64,000 nt of DNA from Helicobacter_F equorum (lineage in GTDB: Bacteria; Campylobacterota; Campylobacteria; Campylobacterales; Helicobacteraceae): contig NZ_JBHRZM010000009.1 in NCBI RefSeq assembly GCF_042649585.1, positions 248,001 to 312,000 of the forward strand, read 5' to 3'. How positions within the stretch are numbered: position 1 is the stretch's first letter; each line of letters starts with the position of its first letter. This document shows, piece after piece, positions 54,038-63,836 of the stretch. The notes below the pieces were generated by a model, which made no database searches, had not been told where the DNA came from, and saw only the letters and a program-made list of their open reading frames with translations. The position numbers were made by a program, and so were the translations under genes.

Positions 54038-55450
54038 ATGCAAGAAGATCTTAATCCTAATAACACTACTTTAGCCATCGACATTGGCTCAAGCAAGATT
54101 CATGTGCTTATCGCAGAAACTATCGGTGATGCTCCTCGTGTGATAGGTTGGAGCACGTGTGAATCCCAGGGAGTGCAAAAAGGCATTGTTACAAATATTG
54201 AGCAAGTGAGCGTAAACTTACGACAAGCCATAAGAGATGCGACAAATATGGCAGGCATCAAAGCCAAAAAAGCGATTGTATCTATTTCTGGAGCCCATGT
54301 AGAATATACTTCCTCAAGTGCTGTGGCTAATATTCCAGAACGCGCTGAGATTCAGATTCGTGATATTGAACGCCTTATGCAAGCTTGTGTATATAATGCA
54401 TCCTTAAAAAAGGAATATGTGCCCATCCATGTGTTACCTTATAAGTTTTCAGTTAGGGATTATAAAGTTCCTATTGAAGACCCACTTTTTATGAATGCCG
54501 ATAACCTTGAATGTCATGCATATATTGTGATGGCAAAAAAATCTATTGTAGAAAATCTCAAAAAGATTCTCACAAAGTGCGAAGTTGAAGTAGAAGATAT
54601 TGTGCTTAGTTCTTATGCATCTTCTATAGCTGTGCTTACACCAGAGGAACGCAGACAAGGTACGGTATGTATTGATATTGGAGCACAAACTTGTGATCTG
54701 ATGATTTATAGTGGTGCGTCAATGTGTTATGGGAGTTATTTCCCTGTAGGTTCTGCACATATTACTTCAGATATTGCTAGAGTGCTTGGTATTTCGCGTG
54801 ATGTGGCAGAAAAGCTCAAGGTTGAATATGTTGATATGATTGTGCAAGAGGGCGATGCACAAAGAGGACTTAATATTTCTTCTAAAGATGCCGAGAACAA
54901 AACTATTCCTGTTACGACATTACACAAGATTACAGAAGCTAGGGTGCGTGAAACACTTGATGTATTGGCAGGTATTATTGAAAATAGTGGCATGCGAGAT
55001 CAGATTGGTGGGGGTGTGGTGCTTACTGGTGGTATGACAAAACTCAAAAATCTTGAGCAATATTTACACCAAGCATGTGTTATGCATCCATTGCCAGTAA
55101 GGATAGCTATTCCAACTGGAGTAAATGGGGGATTTGAGATCCTAAAAGATCCTGAAATGGCGACAGCAGTTGGACTTGTATTGTATGCGTCAGGGTATTT
55201 TACAAATTACGAATTGACAATGCAAAATACGATAAAAATGCGCAAAAGTCATGGTATGCAACCTACTATACAAAGCTTGTCAAGTGGATTTCAAGAGGGG
55301 AATGTGCAAGACTTGCAGATAAAAAAACAAGTTTTACCTATGCAACCTAAACAAAAAACACAAAATACCGATGTAGAGGGAAGTGGTGTCAAAGTTGGGG
55401 GTGATAATCTCTTGCAACGTGCTTGGAGATGGTTAAGCCAATTATTTTAA
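54038..55450 (+). CDS. ftsA: cell division protein FtsA
   Basis: A 470-residue actin-like protein that tethers FtsZ to the membrane. It has the phosphate-1 motif LAIDIGSSKIHVLIAE, phosphate-2 CIDIGAQTCDLMIY and the adenosine motif VVLTGGMTKLKNLEQ. It ends in an amphipathic membrane-targeting helix (LLQRAWRWLSQLF). ftsZ follows immediately. Confidence 0.96.
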   Translation: MQEDLNPNNTTLAIDIGSSKIHVLIAETIGDAPRVIGWSTCESQGVQKGIVTNIEQVSVNLRQAIRDATNMAGIKAKKAIVSISGAHVEYTSSSAVANIPERAEIQIRDIERLMQACVYNASLKKEYVPIHVLPYKFSVRDYKVPIEDPLFMNADNLECHAYIVMAKKSIVENLKKILTKCEVEVEDIVLSSYASSIAVLTPEERRQGTVCIDIGAQTCDLMIYSGASMCYGSYFPVGSAHITSDIARVLGISRDVAEKLKVEYVDMIVQEGDAQRGLNISSKDAENKTIPVTTLHKITEARVRETLDVLAGIIENSGMRDQIGGGVVLTGGMTKLKNLEQYLHQACVMHPLPVRIAIPTGVNGGFEILKDPEMATAVGLVLYASGYFTNYELTMQNTIKMRKSHGMQPTIQSLSSGFQEGNVQDLQIKKQVLPMQPKQKTQNTDVEGSGVKVGGDNLLQRAWRWLSQLF

Positions 55451-55465
55451 TATGAGGATATGGTG

Positions 55466-56626
55466 ATGGAGAGTAATATTTTAGATATACAAGAGCTTGG
55501 AAGTGATGTGATAACGAACGGACAGATAGGAAGTATCGCTGTCATTGGCGTAGGTGGTGGAGGCTGTAACACTATCAACTATCTTATTTCTCATGGTATA
55601 CAGCAAGAAGTGACACTCATAGCCGCTAATACGGACGCTCAACATCTCAAACACAATAAGGCGCACATTAAACTTCAGTTAGGTAAAAAAACTACCAATG
55701 GTTTGGGAGCTGGGACAAATCCTGAACAAGGAAAAAAAGCAGCCGTAGAAAGTGAAGAGGAGATACGCGAGCTACTCAAAAATTATGATATTATCTTTAT
55801 TGCTACTGGTTTGGGTGGTGGAACAGGAACAGGAGCTGCACCCGTGATTGCTAAGATTATGCGTGAAACTGGGGCTTTGGTTATATCCATAGCTACTACA
55901 CCCTTTAGATATGAGGGCAAAAGGCGTGCAAAAGTGGCAGAAGCAGGTAAGAAGGAACTTAAGGCAGAGAGTGATTGTATCATTATTATTCCCAATGATA
56001 GAATATCTTCAAAAGGTGGTATAGGCAACAGAGAGGCTATGGCAAAAGTTGATAGTGTGCTTGCCAATGCGGTTAAAGGATTGGCAAATATTATTCTTGG
56101 AGGTGATGGCGAGAGTAATATCAACATAGACTTTTCTGATGTCTCAGCTGTGATGAAAAGCAGAGGACTCGCAGTAATGGGTATGGGTGAAGCCCAAGGA
56201 GCTAATGCAGCCAATCAAGCCTTGAATAACGCACTATCTTCAGAGATGATGGGGAATGTCAATGTAACTAACGCACAAGGGATTCTTGTATGTTTGGAGA
56301 TTCACCCTGATTATCCTAGAGAAGAGATGGAGGAAGTGCTTGATAGAATTGGTGAGTATGAAACCGATGAAACAATCTATAAGTGCGGAATCTATACCAA
56401 TGAAAGTTTTTTAGATGATTTTGTGCGTATCACATTTATTGCTACAGGCTTTGCCGATGAGGTGGTAGAAGCATCTGTGGCACAAGAGAGTGTAGAGAAT
56501 CTTAAAATGACTTCTTCTAGTGTTTCGCCCACTCATCAATCTAGAGAGATTCGTAGGGTTTCAGGAGATGGTATTACAGAAGTTCATTATGATATTCCAA
56601 CTTTTATGCGTCAGGGGCAAGACTAA
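55466..56626 (+). CDS. ftsZ: cell division protein FtsZ
   Basis: A 386-residue tubulin-like GTPase forming the division ring. It has IGVGGGGCNTINYL, the tubulin signature GLGGGTGTGAAPV, and the C-terminal FtsA-binding tail YDIPTFMRQGQD. The ATG at 55466 is chosen because GAGG then lies 8 bases away; an in-frame ATG at 55460 is also possible. Confidence 0.97.
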   Translation: MESNILDIQELGSDVITNGQIGSIAVIGVGGGGCNTINYLISHGIQQEVTLIAANTDAQHLKHNKAHIKLQLGKKTTNGLGAGTNPEQGKKAAVESEEEIRELLKNYDIIFIATGLGGGTGTGAAPVIAKIMRETGALVISIATTPFRYEGKRRAKVAEAGKKELKAESDCIIIIPNDRISSKGGIGNREAMAKVDSVLANAVKGLANIILGGDGESNINIDFSDVSAVMKSRGLAVMGMGEAQGANAANQALNNALSSEMMGNVNVTNAQGILVCLEIHPDYPREEMEEVLDRIGEYETDETIYKCGIYTNESFLDDFVRITFIATGFADEVVEASVAQESVENLKMTSSSVSPTHQSREIRRVSGDGITEVHYDIPTFMRQGQD

Positions 56627-57088
56627 ATGGCGTTTCGTGGCATAGATTCAGCATATTTGTTATTGCTTGGGGTGTGCGTGGGGGCAATGATTGCATGTGG
56701 CATTATGAGTGCACCCATAATCTTTCGAGCTGGCGAGATTTTGTCTATACCCATTAGCATAGAGCAAAGTGGTATTTTGATGGGGCTTATTTTTCAAAAG
56801 CTGTCAATGTTGCTTTATATTGTTGGTATAATCATTTTTGTCTTTGAACTTTTTGCAGCACGTCTTTTCCGAACCTCTGGGGTGTTGGTTATGTTGAGTG
56901 CTGGTGTGAGTATTATGATGATCTTGCTTTTTAACCTCTACTATATGCCTTATATTCTGAATACCACAGATACTCAAGCACCAGAGTTTGAATCTATGCA
57001 TACCCAAAGTGTGATAGTTTTTAAAATCTTGGTTGTTAGTTTTGCAACACTCTTTGTTGCAAAATCTTTCAAACTTTTTAAATCTTAA
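56627..57088 (+). CDS. DUF4149-like small membrane protein
   Basis: A 153-residue protein with four hydrophobic segments, starting with the base directly after the ftsZ stop (TAAATG), so it is coupled to ftsZ. SAPIIFRAGEIL and FQKLSMLLYIVG resemble DUF4149-type proteins. Function is unknown, although position suggests expression with division genes. Confidence 0.72.
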   Translation: MAFRGIDSAYLLLLGVCVGAMIACGIMSAPIIFRAGEILSIPISIEQSGILMGLIFQKLSMLLYIVGIIIFVFELFAARLFRTSGVLVMLSAGVSIMMILLFNLYYMPYILNTTDTQAPEFESMHTQSVIVFKILVVSFATLFVAKSFKLFKS

Positions 57089-57103
57089 TTGTATACACTT
57101 TCA

Positions 57104-57127
57104 AGCTTAGAGTAGAATCTCTAAGCT
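57104..57127. terminator. bidirectional terminator between the ftsZ operon and dxs
   Basis: A 9-bp inverted repeat, AGCTTAGAG and CTCTAAGCT, with a TAGAAT loop. It overlaps the dxs stop codon and lies 15 bases after the DUF4149-like gene. Neither side has a strong T-run. The loop region contains a copy of AGAATCT. Confidence 0.45.
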
Positions 57128-59022
57128 ATGTGATTTAGGATAGTTTGTGCAAGTGTTTGCACATCTAATCCCAAAGAATGCTCGACTATTTCACTTTTGC
57201 CATGAGGGACAAACATATCACGCACTTCAAAACTTGTAATTTTACTAATATGCTCTTTTGCCGGAGTTTGCATAAGTGATTCTATAATAGCACTTGCTAC
57301 ACCACCTAGATAATATGTATCGCTAAATACAAATGCATGTTTGTGTGTGCTAAGAAGCTGCGTAAGAAGCTGCGTATCAAGTGGCTTTACAAATCGTAAA
57401 TCAAGGAGTGTTGGCATAAGTCCATTGTCTTCTAAGATTTTAGCACATTTCCATGCTCTACCAACACCATTGCCATACCCTATGAGCAAGATCTCTTTGC
57501 CATTTTGTAGAATTTCCGCTTTCCCCAAGCTAAATTCATTTTGTGCAAATGTGTTATTAGGAAGTATAAATGTATTGCGTGGGTAGCGAAATGCACTTGG
57601 AGCATAATCACAAGTAATGGCAAATTCTATGGCTTTGCAAAGGCTTGTATTATCGCGTGGTGCAAAAAGTATCATATTTGGGATAGCGCGCAAATATGTT
57701 ATATCTAATAGCCCTTGATGTGTTTCGCCATCTTCGCCTACTATTCCAGCCCTATCAATTGCAAAGCGCACAGGCATACTCATAATGCTTACATCATGAA
57801 TGATTTGATCAAATGCGCGTTGCAAAAAAGTAGAATAGATTGCAACAAATGGGATAAAACCCTCTTTTGCCATAGCCGCCATAGATGTAACTGCATGCTG
57901 TTCGGCTATAGCTACATCCCAAAAACGATTTGGATCATAGTCAATAAGCGCATCTAATCCAGTGCCAGATGGCATAGCTGCCGTAACTCCTGCGATTTTT
58001 GGATTATCTTTGGCAGCATGTAAAAGTGTGGCGCTAAAGGTTTGTGTAGGTGTTGGGGTAGTGCTAGGAGTCTTGATGCTTCTACCTGTTTGTATATCAA
58101 AAGGACCTACACCATGCCATTTTTCAAAATGCCCTTCAGCAATCTCATAACCCTTGCCTTTGGTGGTTTGTGCATGGATAATGACAGGTGTTTTTAGTTC
58201 TTTGGCTTTTTGCAAGGTAGAGATGATAAGCCCTAGATTATGTCCATCGATTGGTCCTATGTAATCTAGCCCTAATTCCTCAAAGAGTAAGCCAGGTGTG
58301 ATAAGTTTAAACGATTCTTCTAATCTTTTGGCGAGATAGGAGGTAGATTCGGGCATGACGGAGAGTGCTTTTTTGATTTTGGTTCGTATGGATCGATAGG
58401 TAGGGGATGCAAACGCTTGTGAAAGATAATTGCTGATTGCCCCTATTGGTTTTGCGATACTCATCTCATTGTCATTGAGGATAATAATCACAGGATATTT
58501 TCGTGCGCCAAGTTCATTTAGTGCTTCGTATGCGAGACCTGCACTAAGTGCACCATCACCAATAAGTGCGATTGGGATACGAGAGGCATTTTGGAGCGCA
58601 AAGCTTTTGGCAGCCCCTACAGCAAGAGATATAGATGTCGAACTATGTCCAGCTATGAAATAATCATCGCTAGATTCTGTAGGATTGCAAAATCCACTAA
58701 TTCCTCCAAATGTGCGCAAACTCTCAAACTCATTCCATCGTCCTGTGATGAGTTTGTGTGCATAGGCTTGGTGGCTCACATCAAAAATAAAAGGATTGCT
58801 TTTGCACTCAAAGGTATGATGCATTGCTACGATAAGTTCGACTGCACCCAAAGTTGAGCTTAAATGCCCACCATTTTTACTCACTGTGTGTAAAATCTTG
58901 GATCGAATTGCCTGCGTTAAGATTTCTAGTTCATCAAGACTCATTGTGTGGATAGATTTTTGCTCTAATAAAGCTTTGGCTGTTTGCTCAACTTCTTTAG
59001 GGGGTATAACGCTTGTATTCAT
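57121..59022 (-). CDS. dxs: 1-deoxy-D-xylulose-5-phosphate synthase
   Basis: First enzyme of the MEP isoprenoid pathway, 633 residues, thiamine diphosphate dependent. Motifs include GGHLSSTLGAVELIVAMH, the TPP motif IALIGDGALSAGLAYEALN, and DVAIAEQHAVTSMAAMA with the catalytic glutamate. Its ATG overlaps the fliH stop by four bases. Confidence 0.96.
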   Translation of the reverse strand: MNTSVIPPKEVEQTAKALLEQKSIHTMSLDELEILTQAIRSKILHTVSKNGGHLSSTLGAVELIVAMHHTFECKSNPFIFDVSHQAYAHKLITGRWNEFESLRTFGGISGFCNPTESSDDYFIAGHSSTSISLAVGAAKSFALQNASRIPIALIGDGALSAGLAYEALNELGARKYPVIIILNDNEMSIAKPIGAISNYLSQAFASPTYRSIRTKIKKALSVMPESTSYLAKRLEESFKLITPGLLFEELGLDYIGPIDGHNLGLIISTLQKAKELKTPVIIHAQTTKGKGYEIAEGHFEKWHGVGPFDIQTGRSIKTPSTTPTPTQTFSATLLHAAKDNPKIAGVTAAMPSGTGLDALIDYDPNRFWDVAIAEQHAVTSMAAMAKEGFIPFVAIYSTFLQRAFDQIIHDVSIMSMPVRFAIDRAGIVGEDGETHQGLLDITYLRAIPNMILFAPRDNTSLCKAIEFAITCDYAPSAFRYPRNTFILPNNTFAQNEFSLGKAEILQNGKEILLIGYGNGVGRAWKCAKILEDNGLMPTLLDLRFVKPLDTQLLTQLLSTHKHAFVFSDTYYLGGVASAIIESLMQTPAKEHISKITSFEVRDMFVPHGKSEIVEHSLGLDVQTLAQTILNHIA

Positions 59023-59828
59023 AGCTCTCTCATATTTTCTAGGATGGATTGTTTCATATTTTTATAGCGTGTCATAATGCTTCCATCAAGATTGCCTTGA
59101 TTGCTGATGATAACGACACCACCGGGTTTTAGTGCGTTATCGGAGAGAATAGTAATTTTTTGCATACCTTCTGGTTGTGCGCTTTCTAGCTGTTCTTTAA
59201 GATATAGATAGTCTTGTGGATTGACTTTGAGTGTAATGTCCGTAGCATCGATAATGGAGTGTAAAAGTTCTTTGGCAAGGGTAAGTGCGACTTTTTGACT
59301 ATTTTCTTCTATTTCTTTGACAATGACTTCTTTAGCGATATCCACAGCTATAGCACTTAGTTCTTTTTCGAGGTTTTGGAGATGAGTTTGAGAATCTTTA
59401 AGGGCATTTTCTAGGGTGATGATAGAATCTACCAAGACTTTCTTTTGTGTATTGAGTTCGTCTTGTATTTCTGTTTTGATTTCTTCTTTCGCTTGATTGT
59501 AACCTTCTTTGTATGCCTCATCTTTAGCATTATTAAGTTGTTCTTGTACTTGACTTTGGGCTTTTTCAAACTGCAATTGTAATTTGGCTAACGAATCAGA
59601 TAGTTCATCGCTTTTTTGCAAAAGTCTATCCACAAGTTCTTTTTCTAAGCTTGGTATTTTTGGTGGCTGCTCTATGGGCGCAATCTCTTGCACGACTGGT
59701 GTTGGTGCCATTTCTTGTGGTGTCGTATCATCATATTGTGTGATGGATTTAAACTCATACTTGCTAATCTTATGGTTACGTGCACTTTGTGTGCCAATGA
59801 TATTTTCTTGATTAAACAATGACATCAT
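59019..59828 (-). CDS. fliH: flagellar assembly protein FliH
   Basis: A 269-residue stator-like protein of the flagellar export ATPase. It has an N-terminal disordered segment, a long coiled coil (about residues 65-155) and a C-terminal domain with ISNQGNLDGSIMTRYKNM resembling vacuolar/ATP-synthase stalk subunits. Two adjacent start ATGs are possible. It overlaps fliG by 17 bases and dxs by 4. Confidence 0.88.
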   Translation of the reverse strand: MMSLFNQENIIGTQSARNHKISKYEFKSITQYDDTTPQEMAPTPVVQEIAPIEQPPKIPSLEKELVDRLLQKSDELSDSLAKLQLQFEKAQSQVQEQLNNAKDEAYKEGYNQAKEEIKTEIQDELNTQKKVLVDSIITLENALKDSQTHLQNLEKELSAIAVDIAKEVIVKEIEENSQKVALTLAKELLHSIIDATDITLKVNPQDYLYLKEQLESAQPEGMQKITILSDNALKPGGVVIISNQGNLDGSIMTRYKNMKQSILENMREL

Positions 59829-60843
59829 CCTGCTCGCCTAATTGAATTAGACCTTGTTCAGAGAGTGTTTGCACGACTTCGACAATTTTTCGTTGAGCAT
59901 TTTCTACATCACGCACTTTAACTGCTCCAAGAAATTGCATTTCCTCGATAAATTGTTCGCTTGCCCTTTGACTCATATTTGCCATAAATTTTTGTTTGAG
60001 TTCATCATTAGCTGACTTGAGCGCAAGAGTAAGATCCTTCTTGTCGGCGATTTTTAGGATTTCTCTAATAGCGTTATTATCGAGTTTGTTGATATCCTCA
60101 AATGTAAACATCATCTCTTTAATTTCTGTAGCAAGTTGCTCATCAATTTGTTCAATGTGTGCAATAGTTGCTTTGGCTGCTTTTTGTCCTAATCTGTTAA
60201 ACATTTCTGCCACAGAACGTGTTCCACCAACTTCTACTTTGTAGCTTGTAAGAGATTCTAGTTTGTTTTCAAGCACTGCAGACACTCTTTTAACAACATT
60301 TGGCGAAATATCTCCAAGATTTGCCATTCTAATAGCCACTTCAGCGCGTAAATCATCAGAAAAATACCCTAAAGTCTCTGCTGCAGAGTTTGGATCCATG
60401 TGCGCAAGAATGAGAGCGATTGTTTGTGGATGTTCGTTGATAATAAAATCTGCGAGCTGTTGCGGACGTACTTTGGCAAGGTATGCAAAGTTTTTGGCAG
60501 ATTGCATTGTTTTGGCAAGTTTGTCTAAAATTGCCTTGGCAGCCTCTGGTCCTAGTGCTTTGATAAGTAAATCTCTTGCATAATCCAAACCACCGGTGTT
60601 AATATATTGGTTAGATTGGAAAATGATATAAAATTCTTCTAAGATTGCTGCCCCTATACTTTTATCGGTATTACCAAGTTGTGCAATTTGTTTAGAAATT
60701 TCTGTAATAGAATCTATATCGAGGTGGCGAAATATATCACTAGTGATTTCATCACCTAATTGTATGAGTAAAATTGCAATTTTTTCTGACATAGAGAGTT
60801 CATCATATTGTGCTCTTTGTCGTGGTGTGAGATTAATCGCCAT
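59812..60843 (-). CDS. fliG: flagellar motor switch protein FliG
   Basis: A 343-residue rotor protein. Signatures are LSMSEKIAILLIQLGDE near the N-terminus, the EHPQTIALILAHM motif in the middle, and a C-terminal torque domain with IREILKIADKKDLTLALKSA. It binds FliF, encoded just upstream, and FliM. Confidence 0.96.
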   Translation of the reverse strand: MAINLTPRQRAQYDELSMSEKIAILLIQLGDEITSDIFRHLDIDSITEISKQIAQLGNTDKSIGAAILEEFYIIFQSNQYINTGGLDYARDLLIKALGPEAAKAILDKLAKTMQSAKNFAYLAKVRPQQLADFIINEHPQTIALILAHMDPNSAAETLGYFSDDLRAEVAIRMANLGDISPNVVKRVSAVLENKLESLTSYKVEVGGTRSVAEMFNRLGQKAAKATIAHIEQIDEQLATEIKEMMFTFEDINKLDNNAIREILKIADKKDLTLALKSANDELKQKFMANMSQRASEQFIEEMQFLGAVKVRDVENAQRKIVEVVQTLSEQGLIQLGEQDDVIV

Positions 60844-60857
60844 ATTATATCCTTACT

Positions 60858-62570
60858 CTATGAAGCATTATTTATTTCTATTTCATCTTTGATGAGTGTT
60901 TGAAAAAGCGAGGCAACTTCCTCAGGTTTTTCAGCAATGATACTACGCATACGCTCTAAAATAACTTCATATTTTACTTCATCTTCGTTAAACCCGCCAC
61001 CAAGACCTAACTGATCTTCTACGCGTTTGCGTAGCTCACTAAAGCGATTGAGATCTTCATCATCATCTTCTTCAAGACGTAAGAGGGATTCTACCTCATC
61101 ATCATCTTCTTCTTGCACTTCAAGCATACGCTCGGCAAATGGTGTAACGATTTTTTTGTAAAAGATAAAGAGTACAATAGCCACAATAAAGTATTTGATA
61201 AGAGGCAAGAATGGACCTAAGTATTTTTCGATATTTTCCGAAAAGCTTTCCCAAGAATCCTTAGGTCGATAATTGGCTGTAGCAGCATTTAGTTCAAAGT
61301 TCGAAACCTTAACAAAATCTCCCCTATCCTCATTAAAGGATATAACGCCTTTGACAATATCCTCTATTTCTTTTAAATCACGCTCACTTCGCGGCACATA
61401 TTCCAAACGCCTGTTTCCATCTTCATTGGTTACTTCGCGATATGTCCCATCGATGACCACACCTGTACTTATGCGTTTAAGTGTCCCAATAGGTCCTTTG
61501 ATTTCACTTACTGTTCGATCTACGACATAGTTTGTGGCTTCATCGGTTTTATGTTTTTCATTCATGATAGTATTATCATCAAGTCCTTGGACAGGTCCTA
61601 TATTGCTTACTACACCCGGGACACCACCTATTGGAGCTTCACGAATACCCTTTTCGTGCTCTTCGATATTTCGTTGCGCAGCAACGACATTGTTGCCAAA
61701 AAGTTCTTGTGTTTGTTTGACCTGACTAAAATCAAATTCCATACTTACTTGCGCACGGACTCTGTTTTCATCACCTACAATAGCCTTAAGTGCCTCGATG
61801 ATTTTGCGTTCATAATTTTTCTCAATATTCATTTGATATTTGCGTTGCTGTTCGGCAAGTTTTATCATGCCCGATGGTTCGCTAAATTCATTGAGTTCAC
61901 CGAGTAAATCCCCATCTTGATTGATGATTTTTACTCTATCTGGCGTGAGGTTAGTTACCGCAGCAGCCACAAGATTTTTGATACCAATGGTTTGTGCCTG
62001 GGTGAGATCCATGCCCTGCCGTAGTTGAATCTTAACCGATGCGGTGGGTGGAATGTTTTGCTTGCTAAATACGGACTTTTCTGCTGGAGCAATAAGGACA
62101 CTCGCGCTCTCAATAGCCGTAATGCTTTCGATAGTTTTTGTGAGTTCGCCCTCTACAGCAAGTTGGTATTTTGTTTGTTCCCTAAAGTCTGTATCACCAA
62201 GATTCTGATTTTCGATAAAGTCGCTAAACCCTATTTTTTTCCCTTGTTTTGGGATCCCTAAAGAGGCGAGGTTAATGCGTTGCTCATAGACCTTGTCGCT
62301 AGGGATAAGGATTGTATTATCTGTAGGAATTTTATATGGAATCTTGTTTTGTTGGAGGTTTTGTAAAATAAGCGCACTATCTGCAGGATCCACACCATTA
62401 AATAGCACAGAATAGCCTTCATATTCATTTTTTGAATCCACTCTAAAAAGCACAAGATAGGTAACAAATGATATGAGAATAACAATCGTAGCAAGAATAA
62501 TAATGCGCTGTTTTTTGTTAATACGCCCAAGTATTTTTGAAACTTGTTCTAAAATTAACTGCAGATTCAA
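60858..62570 (-). CDS. fliF: flagellar MS-ring protein FliF
   Basis: A 570-residue inner membrane ring protein with two membrane helices (about residues 24-42 and near 445) flanking a large periplasmic region that includes GVDPADSALILQNLQQNKIP and VRAQVSMEFDFSQVKQT. The cytoplasmic tail binds FliG. The start is TTG with AGGAGAATCAT just upstream. It leads the fliF-fliG-fliH-dxs unit, 19 bases after hisC. Confidence 0.95.
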   Translation of the reverse strand: MNLQLILEQVSKILGRINKKQRIIILATIVILISFVTYLVLFRVDSKNEYEGYSVLFNGVDPADSALILQNLQQNKIPYKIPTDNTILIPSDKVYEQRINLASLGIPKQGKKIGFSDFIENQNLGDTDFREQTKYQLAVEGELTKTIESITAIESASVLIAPAEKSVFSKQNIPPTASVKIQLRQGMDLTQAQTIGIKNLVAAAVTNLTPDRVKIINQDGDLLGELNEFSEPSGMIKLAEQQRKYQMNIEKNYERKIIEALKAIVGDENRVRAQVSMEFDFSQVKQTQELFGNNVVAAQRNIEEHEKGIREAPIGGVPGVVSNIGPVQGLDDNTIMNEKHKTDEATNYVVDRTVSEIKGPIGTLKRISTGVVIDGTYREVTNEDGNRRLEYVPRSERDLKEIEDIVKGVISFNEDRGDFVKVSNFELNAATANYRPKDSWESFSENIEKYLGPFLPLIKYFIVAIVLFIFYKKIVTPFAERMLEVQEEDDDEVESLLRLEEDDDEDLNRFSELRKRVEDQLGLGGGFNEDEVKYEVILERMRSIIAEKPEEVASLFQTLIKDEIEINNAS

Positions 62571-62589
62571 ATGATTCTCCTAATTTTTG

Positions 62590-63681
62590 TCACTGCTCTA
62601 GATATTGTTGTATAAACGCAAGCACACGCGTATTTTGCTCTTTTGTGCCAATAGTGATTCTAAAAGCATTAAGTCCGTAACTAGTTAGATCGCGCACAAT
62701 AATCCCACGCTCCAAAAGCCATTGGCAACATTTGCTACTTTGAATTTTGTCGCTGTGATAGGTAATAAAATTTGTATACGAAGGGATATACCTAATAGCG
62801 TGATCTTTTGCAAACTCTTCATAGCGTGCCATTTCCTCGAAATTTTTCTGTATGCAAGAGTGGATAAAATCTTGATCTCTAAGGGCTTGGATTGCTACTT
62901 GCAAACTTAGTGTTGTAATATTAAATGGTGGTCGCACTTTATGTAAGGCGGTAGTAATATCTTTTTGTGCTATACCATATCCTACACGCATGCCACCCAA
63001 TCCATAGGCTTTGGAAAAAGTCCCTAGATAAATGACATTTGGGTATGTAGCAATAAAATGTGATGGATTAATGCTTCTGGCACTATCTTTGTAGGTGGCA
63101 TATTCTTGATATGCTCCGTCGATGACTACAAGTGTATCAGGGCTGATTTGCGCGATAAAATCCTCTATTTGCTTAGATTCTAGACATTCTCCTAGTGGAT
63201 TGTTAGGCACACACAAAAAGATAATATCTGGCTTATGTGTTTGGTAGGATTCTAAAAATTGTGCAAGATTATGAGCATTATCAGGTGTTTTGATGACTTC
63301 TGCACCATAAAGCTTGGCATAGATTCCATACATTGCAAAGGTTACTCCTGCATGCAAGATTTTAAGCCCTTCTTTATATAGTGCGTGGATACAAAATTCA
63401 ATAATCTGATCGCTCCCAGATCCGATAATGATATTTTGAGAATCTACACCATAATGCGTAGCTAAGCCATCTTTTAACTCATAATATGAATCATCAGGGT
63501 AAAGACTCATAGTCTCAAGTTGTATGGATTGTAAGACTTTTGGGGAAGTGCCATATGGATTTTCATTACTTGCAAGTTTGATAATATCTTCACGCTTTAT
63601 GCCATATTCACGCACCACTAATTCTATAGGTTTTCCAGCTTCATAAGGGGTGATATGTTGCAATACGCGATTAAAGTGCAT
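62590..63681 (-). CDS. hisC: histidinol-phosphate aminotransferase
   Basis: A 363-residue fold-type I PLP aminotransferase of histidine synthesis. Motifs are KLASNENPYGTSPKV, IIGSGSDQIIEF, VVIDGAYQEYA and the PLP lysine in GTFSKAYGLGGMRVGY. CAAGGATG precedes the ATG. It stands directly before fliF and may share its promoter; the 155-base gap to the right holds divergent promoters. Confidence 0.94.
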   Translation of the reverse strand: MHFNRVLQHITPYEAGKPIELVVREYGIKREDIIKLASNENPYGTSPKVLQSIQLETMSLYPDDSYYELKDGLATHYGVDSQNIIIGSGSDQIIEFCIHALYKEGLKILHAGVTFAMYGIYAKLYGAEVIKTPDNAHNLAQFLESYQTHKPDIIFLCVPNNPLGECLESKQIEDFIAQISPDTLVVIDGAYQEYATYKDSARSINPSHFIATYPNVIYLGTFSKAYGLGGMRVGYGIAQKDITTALHKVRPPFNITTLSLQVAIQALRDQDFIHSCIQKNFEEMARYEEFAKDHAIRYIPSYTNFITYHSDKIQSSKCCQWLLERGIIVRDLTSYGLNAFRITIGTKEQNTRVLAFIQQYLEQ

Positions 63682-63836
63682 AATACATCCTTGTGACTAT
63701 AAATCTAGAATTTGAGTTGCTTTTTTAAGGTGGTTTCAAAAATTCTGTGCCAAAACTTTTAAATTGTATCGCATTTCTGCTAAAGTTTTTGTAAAATTTT
63801 TAGCAAAATTCTTTAGTGCGATAAAGGAGTGTAGTT

